A stretch of 64,000 bases of DNA from contig NZ_JAFBCM010000001.1 of the NCBI RefSeq assembly GCF_016907715.1, positions 3,472,001 to 3,536,000 of the forward strand. The letters run 5' to 3'. Under the pieces are notes generated by a model, which made no database searches, was not told where the DNA came from, and saw only the letters and a program-made list of their open reading frames with translations. Positions 33,392 to 42,005 of the stretch are shown one piece after another; position 1 is the stretch's first letter, and every line of letters starts with the position of its first letter. The stretch comes from Tenggerimyces flavus. Lineage in GTDB: Bacteria; Actinomycetota; Actinomycetes; Propionibacteriales; Actinopolymorphaceae. A program made the position numbers and the translations under genes.

Positions 33392-34723
33392 CTACACCGC
33401 GGGCTGGATGTTGACGTTCCGCCGGAACAGGTTGGTCGGATCGACCTCGCGCTTGATCGCCGCGAGCCGCGCCAGCGTGGCCGGCGGGTAGACGTCGCGG
33501 ACCGACGCCTCGTCCACGTGGGTGAGGAAGTTGCCGTATGCCCCGACCGTCAGCGGTCCGACGGCGTCCCAGAACGCCTTGACGTCCGCCGCCACCGCGA
33601 GCTGGGCGTCCGGCGCGCCCAGGCTGACGCCGGACAGCATCACCTCGATGTCGCGGTGCCCGAACGCTGTGGCATCGGCCGGTACGTCGTTGAGTGCGCC
33701 GCCGATCCAGCGGAGCTCGACCGGGAACAGCCCGAGCTTCGCGGGACGGGTCGTGACGAGGTCGACGAGCTCGTCGCTGAGCGTCCCCACGAACACGTTC
33801 CGGATCAGCGGCGACCAGCCGGGCGGCGCGGGGAACGGGCCCTCGAGGATGTCGGCGTACGGCATCGCCTTGACCTCGTCGGACAGAACCGGTCCGAGCT
33901 GGCGGATCGGCTCGATCGCCTTGGCCGCGGCGTCGGCATCCGTACCGGCGTAGCAGACCCGGATCATCACCGGCGGCGGTCCGTCCGGCCCGAACGCCGG
34001 GAGCAGGTTGATCGTCGAGGTCAGCTCGGGCGGAGCCGCGCGCATCGCCCGCGCCCAGCCCTTGACCACGTCGGCCGCGAGGTCCCGCGGGAACATGATC
34101 GGGCCGAAGTGCACGCCGTCCAGGTGCCGCGCCTGTACCTCGAACGCGACGGCGATGCCGAAGTTGCCGCCGCCCCCGCGGATAGCCCAGAACAGGTCGG
34201 GCCGTTCGGTCGACGACACGCGGACGAGCTCGCCGGACGCGAGCACGAGCTCGGCGGCGAGCAGGTTGTCGATCGAGAGCCCGTACTTGCGCACCATCCA
34301 GCCGATGCCCGCGCCGAGCAGCAGCCCGCCGACGCCGACGGGCTTGCTGTCGCCGGCGGTGAACGCGAGCCCGTGCGGCGTGAGGGTGTCCGCGACCGTC
34401 TCCCAGGTCGCGCCGGCGCCGAGGCGGACGGTGCCCTCGGCGGCGTCCAGGACCTCGACGCCGTCGAGCGGCGAGAGGTCGATCACGAGGCCGCCGTCGT
34501 TCGTACTGAAGCCCGCGTTGCTGTGCCCGCCGGATCGGATCGACAGCACGAGGTCGTTGTCGGCCGCGAGTCGGACCGCCTGCTGGACGTCGGCGGGGGA
34601 GTGGCAGCGCACGATCGCGGCCGGTTCGCCCGTGTGCGCGAACGTCTTGCTGAGTCGTGCGTAGTCCTCGTCTCCGGCTCGGACCACGGTGCCGGACAGG
34701 GTGTCGTACAGCTCGTTCGTCAT
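33392..34723 (-). CDS. FAD-binding oxidoreductase (BBE-like, PCMH-type FAD domain)
   Basis: A 443-aa protein. The FAD domain has the flavin-linking histidine in SIRSGGHSNAG near residue 66 and VGVGGLLLGAGIGWMVRKYG near 130. The second cysteine attachment of bicovalent berberine-bridge enzymes is not evident, so a single covalent link is likely. The C-terminal BBE segment ends with PTNLFRRNVNIQP. Such enzymes oxidise sugars, alkaloid-like or polyketide substrates; the substrate here is unknown. The start overlaps the HAD stop by 4 nt, so the two are one unit. Confidence 0.92.
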   Translation of the reverse strand: MTNELYDTLSGTVVRAGDEDYARLSKTFAHTGEPAAIVRCHSPADVQQAVRLAADNDLVLSIRSGGHSNAGFSTNDGGLVIDLSPLDGVEVLDAAEGTVRLGAGATWETVADTLTPHGLAFTAGDSKPVGVGGLLLGAGIGWMVRKYGLSIDNLLAAELVLASGELVRVSSTERPDLFWAIRGGGGNFGIAVAFEVQARHLDGVHFGPIMFPRDLAADVVKGWARAMRAAPPELTSTINLLPAFGPDGPPPVMIRVCYAGTDADAAAKAIEPIRQLGPVLSDEVKAMPYADILEGPFPAPPGWSPLIRNVFVGTLSDELVDLVTTRPAKLGLFPVELRWIGGALNDVPADATAFGHRDIEVMLSGVSLGAPDAQLAVAADVKAFWDAVGPLTVGAYGNFLTHVDEASVRDVYPPATLARLAAIKREVDPTNLFRRNVNIQPAV

Positions 34724-35415
34724 TGCTCCTCATCAAGGATGTCGAGTACTTCCTGAAGAGATGACGTAGTAGCGCCGGTCCATGTCACAGGATCGAAGAC
34801 GTGACCGTGGGCGTGGTCGGGCGTGAGCAGGCGGATCGGTCGCATGCCGACGGCCGCGGATCCGGGGAGCTCGTTGCCGTCCCCGTCGCCGACGTACAGG
34901 GCCTCGGCGGGGCGGATGCCGAGGCGTTCGCTGGCGAGCAGGAAGATCGCGGGCTCGGGCTTCTTCAGGCCTTCGACGACGGAGAAGACGGTGGCGCCGA
35001 CGTACGGGGCGACCGCGAGCTCAGGCCACTGCTCGGCGAGCTCGTGGGTGCAGTCGCTGACGACGGCCGTCTTGAGGCCTCGTTCGTTGAGTGCCCGCAG
35101 GGTCGGGACGGCGTCTGGTCGCAGCTCGAGGAAGGCGCGCTGGGTCTCGCGCCGGACCGCGCTGGCGTGCGCGAGCGTGGCCTCGTCGGGGTCCACGCCG
35201 CACGCGTTGGCAATCACGCGGAGTGTCTGGGGGAGGTCGCCGAGCCGGCCGCGGGCTCGTTCCTGCCAGGTGTTTGTCATGGCCGCGGCGTACGCGTCGA
35301 GGTCGACGCCGAGCGCTGCGGCGACGAGCTCGTGGCCGGCTGCTCGGGCTTCGCGGGTGGCGCTGACCGTGAGCGTTCCGTAACAGTCGAAGATCACCGC
35401 GGTCGCCACGGGCAC
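34720..35415 (-). CDS. HAD-superfamily hydrolase (subfamily IA)
   Basis: A 231-aa protein. HAD motif I is FDCYGTLT near residues 9-16, where the usual second Asp (DxD) is replaced by Tyr. Motif II is VVSDCTHE near 117, the motif III lysine is in EGLKKPEPAIF near 150, and motif IV is VGDGDGNE near 175. The missing DxD acid suggests a dehalogenase-type rather than phosphatase-type reaction. It is divergent from rsmD with 20 bp between the start codons, and first gene of the HAD/FAD-oxidase unit. Confidence 0.88.
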   Translation of the reverse strand: MPVATAVIFDCYGTLTVSATREARAAGHELVAAALGVDLDAYAAAMTNTWQERARGRLGDLPQTLRVIANACGVDPDEATLAHASAVRRETQRAFLELRPDAVPTLRALNERGLKTAVVSDCTHELAEQWPELAVAPYVGATVFSVVEGLKKPEPAIFLLASERLGIRPAEALYVGDGDGNELPGSAAVGMRPIRLLTPDHAHGHVFDPVTWTGATTSSLQEVLDILDEEQ

Positions 35416-35435
35416 GCAGCCTACGATGACCGGCG

Positions 35436-35999
35436 ATGACTCGCATCGTGGCGGGCTTGGCGCGTGGTCGCCAGCTCGCGGTACCGCCGGGTGGCAACAC
35501 CAGGCCGACGTCGGACCGCGTACGGGAGGCTTTGTTCGCCTCGCTCAGCGCCGACCTCGGCTCGTTCGACGGCCTCGCCGTCGCCGACTTCTACGCCGGC
35601 AGCGGCGCGGTCGGGCTGGAGGCCTTGTCGCGCGGGGCCCGCTCTGCCCTGTTCGTGGAGTCCGACCGGCGGGCGGCCGAGGTGATCCGGCGGAACATCA
35701 AGACCGTGGCACTGCCGTCGGCTCGGGTGGTGACTCTGCGGGTCGAACGGGTGGCCGCGGGCGAGCCGCAGGACGGGCCGTACGACGTGGTGTTCCTCGA
35801 TCCGCCGTACGCGGTGACCGATCCCGCGCTGCACTCGGTGCTGGGTGACCTGCGCACGCACGGCTGGCTGGTGCCGGAGGCGGTGGTGGTGGTCGAGCGC
35901 GCGACGCGGGGCGGCGACTTCGGCTGGTCGGAGGGCTTCGCCGCCGACCGGACGCGTGCTTACGGCGAGACCACGCTTTGGTACGGGCACGCGCTGTAG
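35436..35999 (+). CDS. rsmD: 16S rRNA (guanine-966-N2)-methyltransferase
   Basis: A 187-aa protein (MTRIVAGLARGRQL). Motifs: TRPTSDRVREALF near 23, SAM-binding DFYAGSGAVGLEALSRG near 52 and catalytic FLDPPY near 122. It modifies G966 of 16S rRNA. It is followed 9 nt later by coaD, a widespread bacterial gene pair. Confidence 0.96.
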   Translation: MTRIVAGLARGRQLAVPPGGNTRPTSDRVREALFASLSADLGSFDGLAVADFYAGSGAVGLEALSRGARSALFVESDRRAAEVIRRNIKTVALPSARVVTLRVERVAAGEPQDGPYDVVFLDPPYAVTDPALHSVLGDLRTHGWLVPEAVVVVERATRGGDFGWSEGFAADRTRAYGETTLWYGHAL

Positions 36000-36008
36000 G
36001 GTGCGGGC

Positions 36009-36488
36009 GTGCATCGCGCTGTGTGCCCCGGCTCGTTCGATCCGGTCACGAACGGCCATCTCGACATCATCGAGAGAGCCGCCCGGTTGTTCGACGAGGT
36101 CGTGATCGCGATCGGCGTCAATCCGCGCAAGTCCGGCCTGTTCTCGGTGGACGAACGCGTGGAGATGCTGCGTGCGACGACCTCCGGCCTGGCGAACGTG
36201 TCGGTGGCGACGTTCACCGGGTTGTTGGTCGACTTCTGCCGCGAACGCGAGGCCAAGGCGATCGTGAAGGGCGTGCGCGTCGTGGACTTCGAGTACGAGG
36301 TTCAGATGGCGCAGATGAACCACCGGCTGACGGGGGTCGAGACGGTCCTGCTGCCGACCTCCGCCGAGTACGCTTTTCTTTCCTCGAGCCTCGTCAAGGA
36401 GGTCGCGTCGTACGGTGGGGACGTGTCGGGGTTGCTGCCGGACGACGTACTCCGGCGCCTGACCGAGCGGCTTCGCGATGCGCGATAA
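36009..36488 (+). CDS. coaD: Phosphopantetheine adenylyltransferase
   Basis: A 159-aa protein from GTG 36009. Nucleotidyltransferase motif PGSFDPVTNGHLD is at residues 8-20. ISSSLVKEV-type C-terminal signature appears as FLSSSLVKEVA near 124. It carries out the penultimate step of coenzyme A synthesis. Coupled to rsmD. Confidence 0.97.
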   Translation: MHRAVCPGSFDPVTNGHLDIIERAARLFDEVVIAIGVNPRKSGLFSVDERVEMLRATTSGLANVSVATFTGLLVDFCREREAKAIVKGVRVVDFEYEVQMAQMNHRLTGVETVLLPTSAEYAFLSSSLVKEVASYGGDVSGLLPDDVLRRLTERLRDAR

Positions 36489-36527
36489 GTACGATGCCCG
36501 TGTGGGCACCCTGGAAGGACTGAGGCA

Positions 36528-37166
36528 GTGGACGTGCAAGGCAAGCTCGACGAGCTGAAGAAGCTGGTCGAGAACGCGCGCACCATGCCGATGTCGGCGT
36601 CCTGCGTGATCAACCGCAACGAGCTGCTCGGCGCGGTGGCCGAGATCCAGGCGCTGCTGCCCGCCCAGCTGGCCGAGGCGCAGGAGCTGGTGACCAACCG
36701 CGACGCCGTCATCGAGTCCGGCCGCGCCGAGGCCGCCCGCCTCGTCGAGGACGGCGAGCGCCAGCGGCACGCGCTGGTGCGGGGGACCGACACGTACCGC
36801 GAGGCCCAGCGCGAGGCCGACCAGATCCGTTCGGAGGCGTCGGCCGAGGCGAACGAGCTGCGCCGGGAGACCGACGACTACGTCGACCACAAGCTGGCCT
36901 CGTTCGAGATCGCCCTGCAGAAGACCCTGTCATCGGTTGCCCAAGGCCGCGAGCGCCTGCGTTCAGGCGCGGCCCCAGTCGTGGACGACACCCCGATCGG
37001 CTCCCGCCGCGACGTGGACGAGTACGTCGACCACCGCCTCGGCCGCTTCGAGCACTCGCTGTCGAAGACCCTGGAAGCAGTGACCCGAGGCCGCGAACGC
37101 CTCCAGGACCGCAGCCAACTCGGCTACGCCGAGGACCCCGACGCCCCACCGCTGCCGGGGGAGTGA
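36528..37166 (+). CDS. sepIVA: SepIVA-like DivIVA-domain coiled-coil protein
   Basis: A 212-aa protein from GTG 36528. It has a DivIVA-type N-terminal turn (MPMSASCVINRNELL, residues 17-31) and then long coiled coil to about residue 130. A second, similar segment (SRRDVDEYVDHRLGRFEHSL) repeats DYVDHKLASFEIAL from about residue 120. It is homologous by layout and neighbourhood to mycobacterial SepIVA (Rv2927c), a divisome/elongation factor encoded just before yceD and rnc. The 3' end overlaps the convergent membrane gene by 43 nt. The gene symbol is by homology and context. Confidence 0.78.
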   Translation: MDVQGKLDELKKLVENARTMPMSASCVINRNELLGAVAEIQALLPAQLAEAQELVTNRDAVIESGRAEAARLVEDGERQRHALVRGTDTYREAQREADQIRSEASAEANELRRETDDYVDHKLASFEIALQKTLSSVAQGRERLRSGAAPVVDDTPIGSRRDVDEYVDHRLGRFEHSLSKTLEAVTRGRERLQDRSQLGYAEDPDAPPLPGE

Positions 37167-37762
37167 CCCCCGTCGCGCCGCACGCCCAGGGAGGCGAGGT
37201 GGCGGCGGGCTAGGTCTTCGATGACGTCGACGTCCCCCGTACGCCACGCCGCCGCAGGGTCGCCGTCGAACTGGGTCAGCGTACGGGTCGGCAGAGTGGC
37301 CAAGGCTCGCAATGCCAGCAGCTCGGGCTTGTCGCGCAGCTTCACTGCCGCGCCGGCTCGGAGGGCGAAGCGCAGGCGCAGCGGCAGCCAGGTGATCAGC
37401 AGGAACAGCACCGGGACGGCGACTAGCGCGACCGCCAGCCAAAGCGCTGTGTCCTGGACGACCGAGATCTGCGCGGAGCCTGCACCGGCCAGCGAGTCAC
37501 CCGCCGAAGTGCCTCGCCCGAGGGCGGAGGCCAGGTCGTCGCCGACCACCGGCACCTCGCGAGCCTTCGACGCCGCGTCGGTGAAGGCGTCCCGGATCCC
37601 GGCGCCCGCGGACACCATGCGATCCCCAGGAGCGCGGAGCGAGAGCACGAAGTCCCGAGCACCCAGGGCCACCCAGACCCACAATCCCACCCATCCCACC
37701 GCGAACAGGTCCGCGATCACCTGCCGGGCGAGCCTGGCCGGTCGATCCGCGTACCACTTCAT
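37124..37762 (-). CDS. Hypothetical two-helix membrane protein
   Basis: A 212-aa protein from ATG 37762 (MKWYADRPARLARQ). Membrane helices lie near residues 14-35 and 110-135. Between them is an extracytoplasmic segment of about 75 residues (GDRMVSAGAGIRDAF), and a basic cytoplasmic tail follows. It resembles predicted actinobacterial membrane proteins of unknown function. Its last 43 nt overlap the sepIVA gene tail to tail; it is divergent from yceD. No motif suggests an enzyme. Confidence 0.7.
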   Translation of the reverse strand: MKWYADRPARLARQVIADLFAVGWVGLWVWVALGARDFVLSLRAPGDRMVSAGAGIRDAFTDAASKAREVPVVGDDLASALGRGTSAGDSLAGAGSAQISVVQDTALWLAVALVAVPVLFLLITWLPLRLRFALRAGAAVKLRDKPELLALRALATLPTRTLTQFDGDPAAAWRTGDVDVIEDLARRHLASLGVRRDGGHSPGSGGASGSSA

Positions 37763-37882
37763 GCGCCGGATGCTCCCACGCGGAACGGGCCTCGGATAGC
37801 CCCCGGAAGGGACGCGGTTTGAGAGGACTGTCCGGGGTCCTGTACTCTCATTAGTCGGTCTCAGTCGAGGCCGAATCCAGTC

Positions 37883-38464
37883 ATGCGTACCGATGAAGGC
37901 AGGAACACCCTGAGCACCGCCGACCCCCAGGCGCCGCTCGTGCTCGACACTCGCGAGCTCGGCCGCCGCCCCGGGGCACAACGTAGGGTGCGACGCCAGG
38001 TCGAGGCGCCGGCTGGGTTGGGTATCGATGTGCTCGGCGTCCCCGAGGGCAGCGCGATCGAGTTGGAGATCCGGCTCGAAGCGGTGGTCGAGGGCGTGCT
38101 CGCGACTGTAGAGACGCGGGTACGGCTGGCCGGTGAGTGCGTACGGTGCCTGGAGCCGATCGAGCGCGAGCTCGACGTGGAGTTCCAGGAGCTGTTCGCC
38201 CACGCCGACAGTGAGGTCGAGGACGACGAGGCCAGTCGGCTCGAGGGCGACCTGCTCGACCTCGAACCAGAGCTCAGGGACGCGGTGCTGCTCGCGCTGC
38301 CGTTCCAGCCGCTGTGCCGGGACGACTGTCCAGGCCTGTGCCCCGACTGTGGCGCGCGCCTGGCGGACGAGCCGGACCATCGGCACGAGGAGAACACCGA
38401 CCCGCGGTGGTCGGCGCTCGCCGAGCTCAGGCTGGACAACAACGACAACGCTCAGCGCGACTGA
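37883..38464 (+). CDS. yceD: YceD/DUF177 family protein
   Basis: A 193-aa protein. The conserved DUF177 features are [25 protein letters not shown] near residues 80-105 and the C-terminal cysteine knuckle [16 protein letters not shown] near 145-160. In bacteria and plants the family is needed for 23S rRNA maturation, and its gene is nearly always followed by rpmF, as here. The start at 37883 is probable; a ribosome site is weak. Confidence 0.92.
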   Translation: MRTDEGRNTLSTADPQAPLVLDTRELGRRPGAQRRVRRQVEAPAGLGIDVLGVPEGSAIELEIRLEAVVEGVLATVETRVRLAGECVRCLEPIERELDVEFQELFAHADSEVEDDEASRLEGDLLDLEPELRDAVLLALPFQPLCRDDCPGLCPDCGARLADEPDHRHEENTDPRWSALAELRLDNNDNAQRD

Positions 38465-38490
38465 CAGCGCGATAGACGAAGGAGTACGCC

Positions 38491-38682
38491 GTGGCCGTTC
38501 CGAAGCGGAGGCAGTCCCGGAGCAACACCCGGAGCCGCCGGGCCAACTGGAAGGCGACCGCGCCCTCGCTCGTCACGTGCGCCAACCCGGCCTGCCGGTC
38601 CAAGCACCTCCAGCACCGGGCCTGCCCCTCGTGCGGCCAGTACGGCCCGCGTGCCGACAGGCGCCAAGTTCTCGACGTCTGA
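38491..38682 (+). CDS. rpmF: 50S ribosomal protein L32
   Basis: 63 aa from GTG 38491 ([20 protein letters not shown]), with the zinc-binding CANPAC and CPSCGQY motifs. Conserved place between yceD and rnc. Confidence 0.97.
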   Translation: MAVPKRRQSRSNTRSRRANWKATAPSLVTCANPACRSKHLQHRACPSCGQYGPRADRRQVLDV

Positions 38683-38690
38683 TCGTCGCC

Positions 38691-39443
38691 GTGGACCGCG
38701 CAAGCGGAGTGGTGGCGGCGTACGACGAGCTCAGCGAACGGCTGGGACTCACGCTCGACGGTGCGCTGCTCGAGCGCGCCCTGACGCACCGTTCGTTCGC
38801 CTATGAGAACGGTGGGCTGCCCACCAACGAGCGCCTGGAGTTCCTCGGCGACTCAGTCCTCGGGCTGGTCGTCACCGACGCGCTCTTCCGCACTCACCCG
38901 GACCTTTCCGAGGGCCAGCTCGCGAAGCTGCGCGCCGCGGTCGTCAACATGCGCGCGCTCGCCGAGGTCGCCCGCGGCCTCGACCTGGGCATCTACCTCC
39001 GCCTCGGCAGGGGCGAGGAGGCCACCGGCGGCCGCGACAAGTCCTCGATCCTCGGCGACGCCGTCGAGGCGCTGATCGGCGCCGTCTACCTCGCCGGCGG
39101 GTTCCCGACCGCGTCGGAGTTCGTGCACCGGCTGTTCGACCCGCTGCTCGAGGCCTCCGCCCAGCTCGGCGCCGGCCTCGACTGGAAGACCAGCCTCCAG
39201 GAGCTCACCGCGCGTTCGTCGCTCGGCGTTCCGGAGTACTCGGTCGAGGAAGAGGGCCCGGACCACGAGAAGATCTTCACCGCGCAGGTCATCGTCGGTG
39301 GCACCGCGTACGGCGAGGGCAAGGGTCGCAGCAAGAAGGAAGCCGAGCAGCAGGCGGCCGAAGCGGCCTGGACCGCGATCCACGCGATGCTCGGCGAGGC
39401 CGAGGACGCCTCGGCGTCCGCGCTCGTCGAGTCCACTGACTGA
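38691..39443 (+). CDS. rnc: Ribonuclease III
   Basis: A 250-aa protein; GTG 38691 lies 8 nt after the rpmF stop. The RNase III signature is [13 protein letters not shown] near residue 42, with the second acidic site in [14 protein letters not shown] near 122. The double-stranded RNA-binding domain is at residues about 165-235 ([28 protein letters not shown]). It processes rRNA and double-stranded RNA. Confidence 0.97.
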   Translation: MDRASGVVAAYDELSERLGLTLDGALLERALTHRSFAYENGGLPTNERLEFLGDSVLGLVVTDALFRTHPDLSEGQLAKLRAAVVNMRALAEVARGLDLGIYLRLGRGEEATGGRDKSSILGDAVEALIGAVYLAGGFPTASEFVHRLFDPLLEASAQLGAGLDWKTSLQELTARSSLGVPEYSVEEEGPDHEKIFTAQVIVGGTAYGEGKGRSKKEAEQQAAEAAWTAIHAMLGEAEDASASALVESTD

Positions 39444-39475
39444 ACCTGTCAGTAGAGTCCCCCTAGGCTGGCGCT

Positions 39476-40330
39476 GTGCCCGAGCTACCCGAGGTCGAGG
39501 TCGTCCGTCGCGGGCTGGAGAAGTGCGCCGTCGGACACCGCATCGACGCGGTCGACGTACGGCACGCCCGTCCCGTACGAAGGCACCTCGCTGGCCCCAC
39601 CGACTTCGCCGACCGGCTCGCCGGCCGCCGGATCGAGGCGGCCAAGCGGCGCGGCAAGTACCTCTGGCTGCCGCTCGACTCCGGCGACGCGCTGCTCGGC
39701 CACCTCGGCATGAGCGGGCAGTTCCTCGTTCGGCCCACCGGGGCGCCAGACGAGCTTCACCTGCGCGTTCGCCTGCTGCTGGAAGCCAGCGACTACGAGC
39801 TCCGCTTCGTCGACCAGCGCATGTTCGGCGGCCTGTCGATCAGCGACGGCGGCGCCGACGTGCCGCCCGAGATCGCGCACATCGGGCTGGACCCGCTGGA
39901 TCCGGACTTCGACGGCGAAGCGTTCCGCAAGAACCTCAAACGCCGCAAGACCGGTGTCAAGCGCGCCTTGCTCGATCAGAACCTGATCTCCGGCGTCGGC
40001 AACATCTACGCCGACGAGGCCCTGTGGATCGCCAAGCTGCACTACGCGCGGCCGACCGAGACCCTGCGCAAGAACGAGGTCGAACGGTTGTTGGCCGCCA
40101 TCCGCGACGTCATGATCGCGGCGCTCGACGCCGGCGGCACGTCGTTCGATTCCCTGTACGTCAACGTCAACGGGGAAAGCGGCTACTTCGACCGGTCGCT
40201 GCACGTGTACGGACGCGAGCACCAACCGTGCGATCGCTGCGGGTCTGCGATCCGCCGTGATCCGTTCATGAACCGTTCGTCGTACACCTGCCCGAAGTGC
40301 CAGCCGCGACCGCGACGGGCCCGTTGGTGA
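39476..40330 (+). CDS. mutM: Formamidopyrimidine-DNA glycosylase
   Basis: A 284-aa protein from GTG 39476. It begins [13 protein letters not shown] with catalytic Pro2 and Glu3 after Met removal. It has the helix-two-turn-helix [10 protein letters not shown] and a C-terminal zinc finger CDRCGSAI ... CPKCQ. It removes oxidised purines such as 8-oxoguanine. The stop overlaps the next start by 4 nt (GTGA). Confidence 0.97.
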   Translation: MPELPEVEVVRRGLEKCAVGHRIDAVDVRHARPVRRHLAGPTDFADRLAGRRIEAAKRRGKYLWLPLDSGDALLGHLGMSGQFLVRPTGAPDELHLRVRLLLEASDYELRFVDQRMFGGLSISDGGADVPPEIAHIGLDPLDPDFDGEAFRKNLKRRKTGVKRALLDQNLISGVGNIYADEALWIAKLHYARPTETLRKNEVERLLAAIRDVMIAALDAGGTSFDSLYVNVNGESGYFDRSLHVYGREHQPCDRCGSAIRRDPFMNRSSYTCPKCQPRPRRARW

Positions 40331-41244
40331 AGCTCCCCAGCCTCGACGAGGCGGAGAAAACCCTCACTGAGCTTGGGGTTGCGGAGATCGACCGCGACGA
40401 GCTGCTCGCCGCCGGCACGCCCACCGACGACCCGAAGCTGGCCGACCTGCTCGAGAAGTGCCACCACGAGCTCGTCGACGGGATCGGCGGCCTCGGCACG
40501 ATCCAAGGCTGGCCCGAGCTGGCGGGAAACACCCCACTGGAGAGGTATTTCTACGTCTGGGTGCTGCTGTCCGCCATCCCCGCGTTGCGCGAATTCCACG
40601 CCAGGCATGGGATCTCCGAGGAAGACACCCGTTTGGTACTCGCCGAGTTGGGCGAACAACTGACGAATCGGCGGTCGGTACGGGGAGAGGGCGGCCTCGC
40701 GGCGTACTCCTGGATGACAGTGCATTTCCGCGGCGCGCTCTATCGAGTCGGCCGGCTGCTGTACGAACGACAAAGAATCTGGTTCGACTCGCATGTGGCG
40801 AAGGACACATCGCCGCGCAAGGGGGAGTGGGCGCTCGGCATTCACATTCCGCGCGGACGACTCACTCCGGAGTCCGTCGACGCGTCGATAACGGCAGCCG
40901 AATCGTTCTTCGCCCGCCATTTCCCGGACGAGCCGTACGCGTACGCCACGTGTGTCTCGTGGGTTCTCGACGAGAACCTCGCGGACTGCCTTCCTGCGCA
41001 TTCGAACATTGTGCGATTTCAGCGAAGGTTTCACGTGGAACCACGTATCCCCAACCTGGGGAAGGAGTCTGTGGATGACGCGGAGACAGTCAACGCGGTG
41101 TTCCGGCGACCCTGGCCCGGCATCGAACATCTCGACGAGCTACCGCAGACGAGCTCGTTGGAACGCGGAATCGTCGCGCGACTAAGGGCCGGCGAGCACT
41201 GGCACTACCGCACCGGCTGGTTCGGCTGGCGATCCGTCAGTTGA
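40327..41244 (+). CDS. Acyltransferase with NAT_N / GNAT-like C-terminal domains
   Basis: A 305-aa protein from GTG 40327, translationally coupled to mutM. The N-terminal helical part (residues 1-130) and the C-terminal GNAT-like half, with [37 protein letters not shown] and a closing GWFGWRS, match the paired NAT_N/GNAT_C families of uncharacterised actinobacterial acyltransferases. Codon use is somewhat more AT-rich in the middle (about 40.6-41.0 kb) than in the neighbours. No substrate is known. The coupling to a DNA-repair gene may be only positional. Confidence 0.78.
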   Translation: MKLPSLDEAEKTLTELGVAEIDRDELLAAGTPTDDPKLADLLEKCHHELVDGIGGLGTIQGWPELAGNTPLERYFYVWVLLSAIPALREFHARHGISEEDTRLVLAELGEQLTNRRSVRGEGGLAAYSWMTVHFRGALYRVGRLLYERQRIWFDSHVAKDTSPRKGEWALGIHIPRGRLTPESVDASITAAESFFARHFPDEPYAYATCVSWVLDENLADCLPAHSNIVRFQRRFHVEPRIPNLGKESVDDAETVNAVFRRPWPGIEHLDELPQTSSLERGIVARLRAGEHWHYRTGWFGWRSVS

Positions 41245-41448
41245 TTCGGACATGGCCACTTTCCATGGAAGCTTGGGCAGACCGAATCGGCAGAGCTACC
41301 GTTCGATTACGCTCTGTGTAGGTGTCGTCACCTTGACGGCATCCACGTCTGGTGAGACCCTAGAGACACCGCCAGCACTCCGCCCACATCTGAGTGCTGA
41401 ATTGCGGTAACTCATCATGTCAGGTCTCTCAATGCGGAGGACCCAGTT

Positions 41449-41649
41449 ATGGCGAAGGCGCTCCTCGGCCACATGGGTGGCCCCGACCCCCGTTTGGTCG
41501 CCGAGGTGCGGCGGTTGACACAGCGAGTATCCGACTTGGAGCAGCACTTGATGCGGCTCCAGTCAGAGAACGACTCCCTCAGCGCCGTTGTCCACGAAGG
41601 ACACCTGCTCACGATCGATGCACGGGATCACGAGCCGGCACTTACCTGA
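41449..41649 (+). CDS. Small coiled-coil protein
   Basis: 66 aa (MAKALLGHMGGPDPRLVAEV). Residues 15-50 form a leucine-rich heptad pattern (VRRLTQRVSDLEQHLMRLQSE). It lies alone between the mutM-acyltransferase unit and smc, with its own 204-bp upstream gap and a terminator 62 nt after its stop, so it is probably an independent small gene. Function is unknown; the size suggests a scaffold or adaptor peptide. Confidence 0.7.
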   Translation: MAKALLGHMGGPDPRLVAEVRRLTQRVSDLEQHLMRLQSENDSLSAVVHEGHLLTIDARDHEPALT

Positions 41650-41710
41650 GAAACAAGGGAGTCTGGGCTCGCGAAGACCAGCCCCGACTCGACGCACTAC
41701 AACTGAACCG

Positions 41711-41744
41711 AACGGGACGCCCTGCAGGAGGCGTCCCGTTTTCG
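41711..41744 (+). terminator. Rho-independent terminator after the small coiled-coil gene
   Basis: Perfect 11-bp stem AACGGGACGCC (41711-41721) with GGCGTCCCGTT (41730-41740), 8-nt loop, then TTTTCGTT. Confidence 0.92.
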
Positions 41745-42005
41745 TTGCCCGCATGAACTGTGGACAAACCACACGGTGCCGATTACCGCGTCTCGGCTCG
41801 CTGCAGTTTCGCCCACGAAGCGTGGGCGGGCTCGCGTCGGGAGTTCGGGCTGCTTTGCGAGCCAAGCCGCTTTGGGCGAGCCGGCGCCGTGATCGCGAAC
41901 CGTTCCAGGTACGCTTGGCAATCGGTCTTCCCCGCCGCCCGTTGCAGTCCGCTTGTACGCGCTATGCGAGCGCCCGCGGAAGTGCCCCGTTCGAGGAGTC
42001 GTGCT

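Noticed and set aside
33763-34700. Second overlapping minus-strand frame (start 34736) through the FAD oxidase
   Set aside because: Out-of-frame shadow, Arg-rich; the 443-aa oxidase frame carries all family motifs.
37763-38386. N-terminal extension of the membrane gene ending at 37124
   Set aside because: This part of the open frame is antisense to yceD and has no membrane or domain features; ATG 37762 gives a normal protein.
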